Shown here piece after piece: positions 12,689-13,443 of a stretch of 13,443 bases of DNA (position 1 is the first letter of the stretch; every line of letters begins with the position of its first letter). The position numbers were made by a program, and so were the translations under genes. Under the pieces are notes generated by a model, which made no database searches, was not told the origin of the DNA, and worked only from the letters and a program-made list of their open reading frames with translations. This DNA is from Actinomycetota bacterium (GTDB lineage: Bacteria; Actinomycetota; Actinomycetes; Nanopelagicales; Nanopelagicaceae). The stretch lies in the NCBI GenBank assembly GCA_947494085.1, contig CANLTP010000015.1, positions 1-13,443 on the forward strand, in the 5' to 3' direction.

Positions 12689-13443
12689 TTATTTCCCCAC
12701 CTTTGCAATTGGATCGCTTACCCCGGCGCTAGTCATTATTGTCTGCGTAGTTGGATTGATAACTTCTAGAGCTGGTTTTGGATAGAAGCCGAGAAATACT
12801 AGAACTGCTATTACCGGAGCAATTGCAATTTTTTCCCGAAGATTTAGATCTGATATTCCGGCACTTGAAGCAGGTGTTTCACCATGAATTGCGCGTTGAA
12901 CAGCAAGTAGAACATAAAGTGCAGCAAGGATAATTCCGAGAGTTCCAAGAATTGCAGCGACTGGATACTTGGCATATGAACCAAGAAGAACTAAGAATTC
13001 ACTAACAAAGCTTGATAAACCTGGAAGTGCTAGTGCTGACATTCCGGCTAAGAAGAAAGACCAAGCCAGAACTGGTGCAACTCGTTGCAAGCCACCGAAG
13101 TCGGCAATCTGTGAAGAGCCACGACGCTTGATCATCCAGCCTGCAGTTAGGAATAGTGCGGCAGTTGAAAAACCATGATTGACCATGTAGAAAATTGCGC
13201 CAGTTAAACTCTGCGATGTCAGTGCAAAAATTCCCAGGGTTATGAAGCCGAAGTGCGAAATAGAAGTAAATGCAATTAGAGAATTTATATCTTTCTGCCC
13301 GATTGCCAAGAATGCACCATAAAGAATTGAAATTACCGCCAAGGTGATGATTATTGGTGTAAATGTCTTTGTTGCATCTGGGAAGAAGCTCATGCAGAAA
13401 CGGATCATTCCGTAGGTTCCAACTTTATCTAGAACACCAAGAA
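12689..13443 (-). CDS. nuoM: NADH-quinone oxidoreductase subunit M (C-terminal half; 5' part outside window)
   Basis: Antiporter-like subunit of complex I; the last 251 residues are visible and the frame runs open through the right edge, so the ATG at 13408 is an internal Met and not the start. The visible part opens with GVLDKVGTYGMIRF, the conserved NuoM/ND4 segment with the channel Lys, then IGQKDINSLIAFTSISHFGF, MVNHGFSTAALFLTAGW, and the ALPGLSSFVSEFLVLLG block near the last helices. These are standard for NuoM. The gene ends with TAA exactly where nuoN begins, consistent with the conserved nuoL-M-N order. Confidence 0.95.
   Translation of the reverse strand, partial: LGVLDKVGTYGMIRFCMSFFPDATKTFTPIIITLAVISILYGAFLAIGQKDINSLIAFTSISHFGFITLGIFALTSQSLTGAIFYMVNHGFSTAALFLTAGWMIKRRGSSQIADFGGLQRVAPVLAWSFFLAGMSALALPGLSSFVSEFLVLLGSYAKYPVAAILGTLGIILAALYVLLAVQRAIHGETPASSAGISDLNLREKIAIAPVIAVLVFLGFYPKPALEVINPTTQTIMTSAGVSDPIAKVGK

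Noticed and set aside
12689..13408. NuoM starting at the ATG at 13408 as a complete 239-aa protein
   Set aside because: The frame continues upstream with conserved NuoM residues (LGVLDKVGTYG) to the window edge, so this Met is internal and the gene is cut by the window.

Overview
The window looks like chromosome of a streamlined, low-G+C actinobacterium, plausibly a freshwater acI/Nanopelagicales-type lineage. Evidence: the nuoM-nuoN-polyprenyl diphosphate synthase order and the extra polar segment in NuoN (about residues 97-128) are typical of Actinobacteria. Gaps between genes are very short, the base composition is AT-leaning, and several genes have a TAnnnT -10 box about 6 nt before the start codon, as in leaderless actinobacterial mRNAs. 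The lineage is an inference; no rRNA gene is present.

Layout, left to right. (1) 45-1292 (+): a secreted LivK-like ABC substrate-binding protein, closed by a strong intrinsic terminator (1346-1381). (2) 1380-6066: a small-molecule catabolism block with alternating strands. It holds a MalY/PatB-type PLP enzyme (-), a divergent AiiA-like metallo-beta-lactamase hydrolase (+), a convergent short-chain dehydrogenase (-), and a divergent two-gene unit of a COG3375-like GNAT acyltransferase and an N-succinylamino acid racemase/o-succinylbenzoate synthase (+). (3) 6082-8760 (-): an FAD-dependent DAO-family oxidoreductase, tRNA-Tyr(GUA), and an FMN-dependent L-lactate dehydrogenase/2-hydroxyacid oxidase. 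(4) 8835-10226 (+): YajQ and the permease RarD. (5) 10185-13443 (-): the end of the respiratory complex I operon, nuoM (5' part outside the window), nuoN and a long-chain polyprenyl diphosphate synthase that probably makes the menaquinone side chain.

Functionally, the left two thirds suggest scavenging of amino-acid-like and hydroxy-acid compounds: a binding protein, an aminotransferase-fold lyase, an N-acyl amino acid racemase with its acyltransferase, an amine/amino acid oxidase and a lactate dehydrogenase. The acyltransferase-racemase pair matches two of three steps of the known D-to-L amino acid conversion through N-succinyl intermediates; the third enzyme, a desuccinylase, is not in the window. 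The right third is core energy metabolism. I see no mobile element, CRISPR array, phage gene or clearly new system. The most interesting points are the racemase module, the odd active site of the lactonase-like hydrolase, the repeated leaderless-start signature, and a 42-bp antisense overlap of two convergent coding regions.
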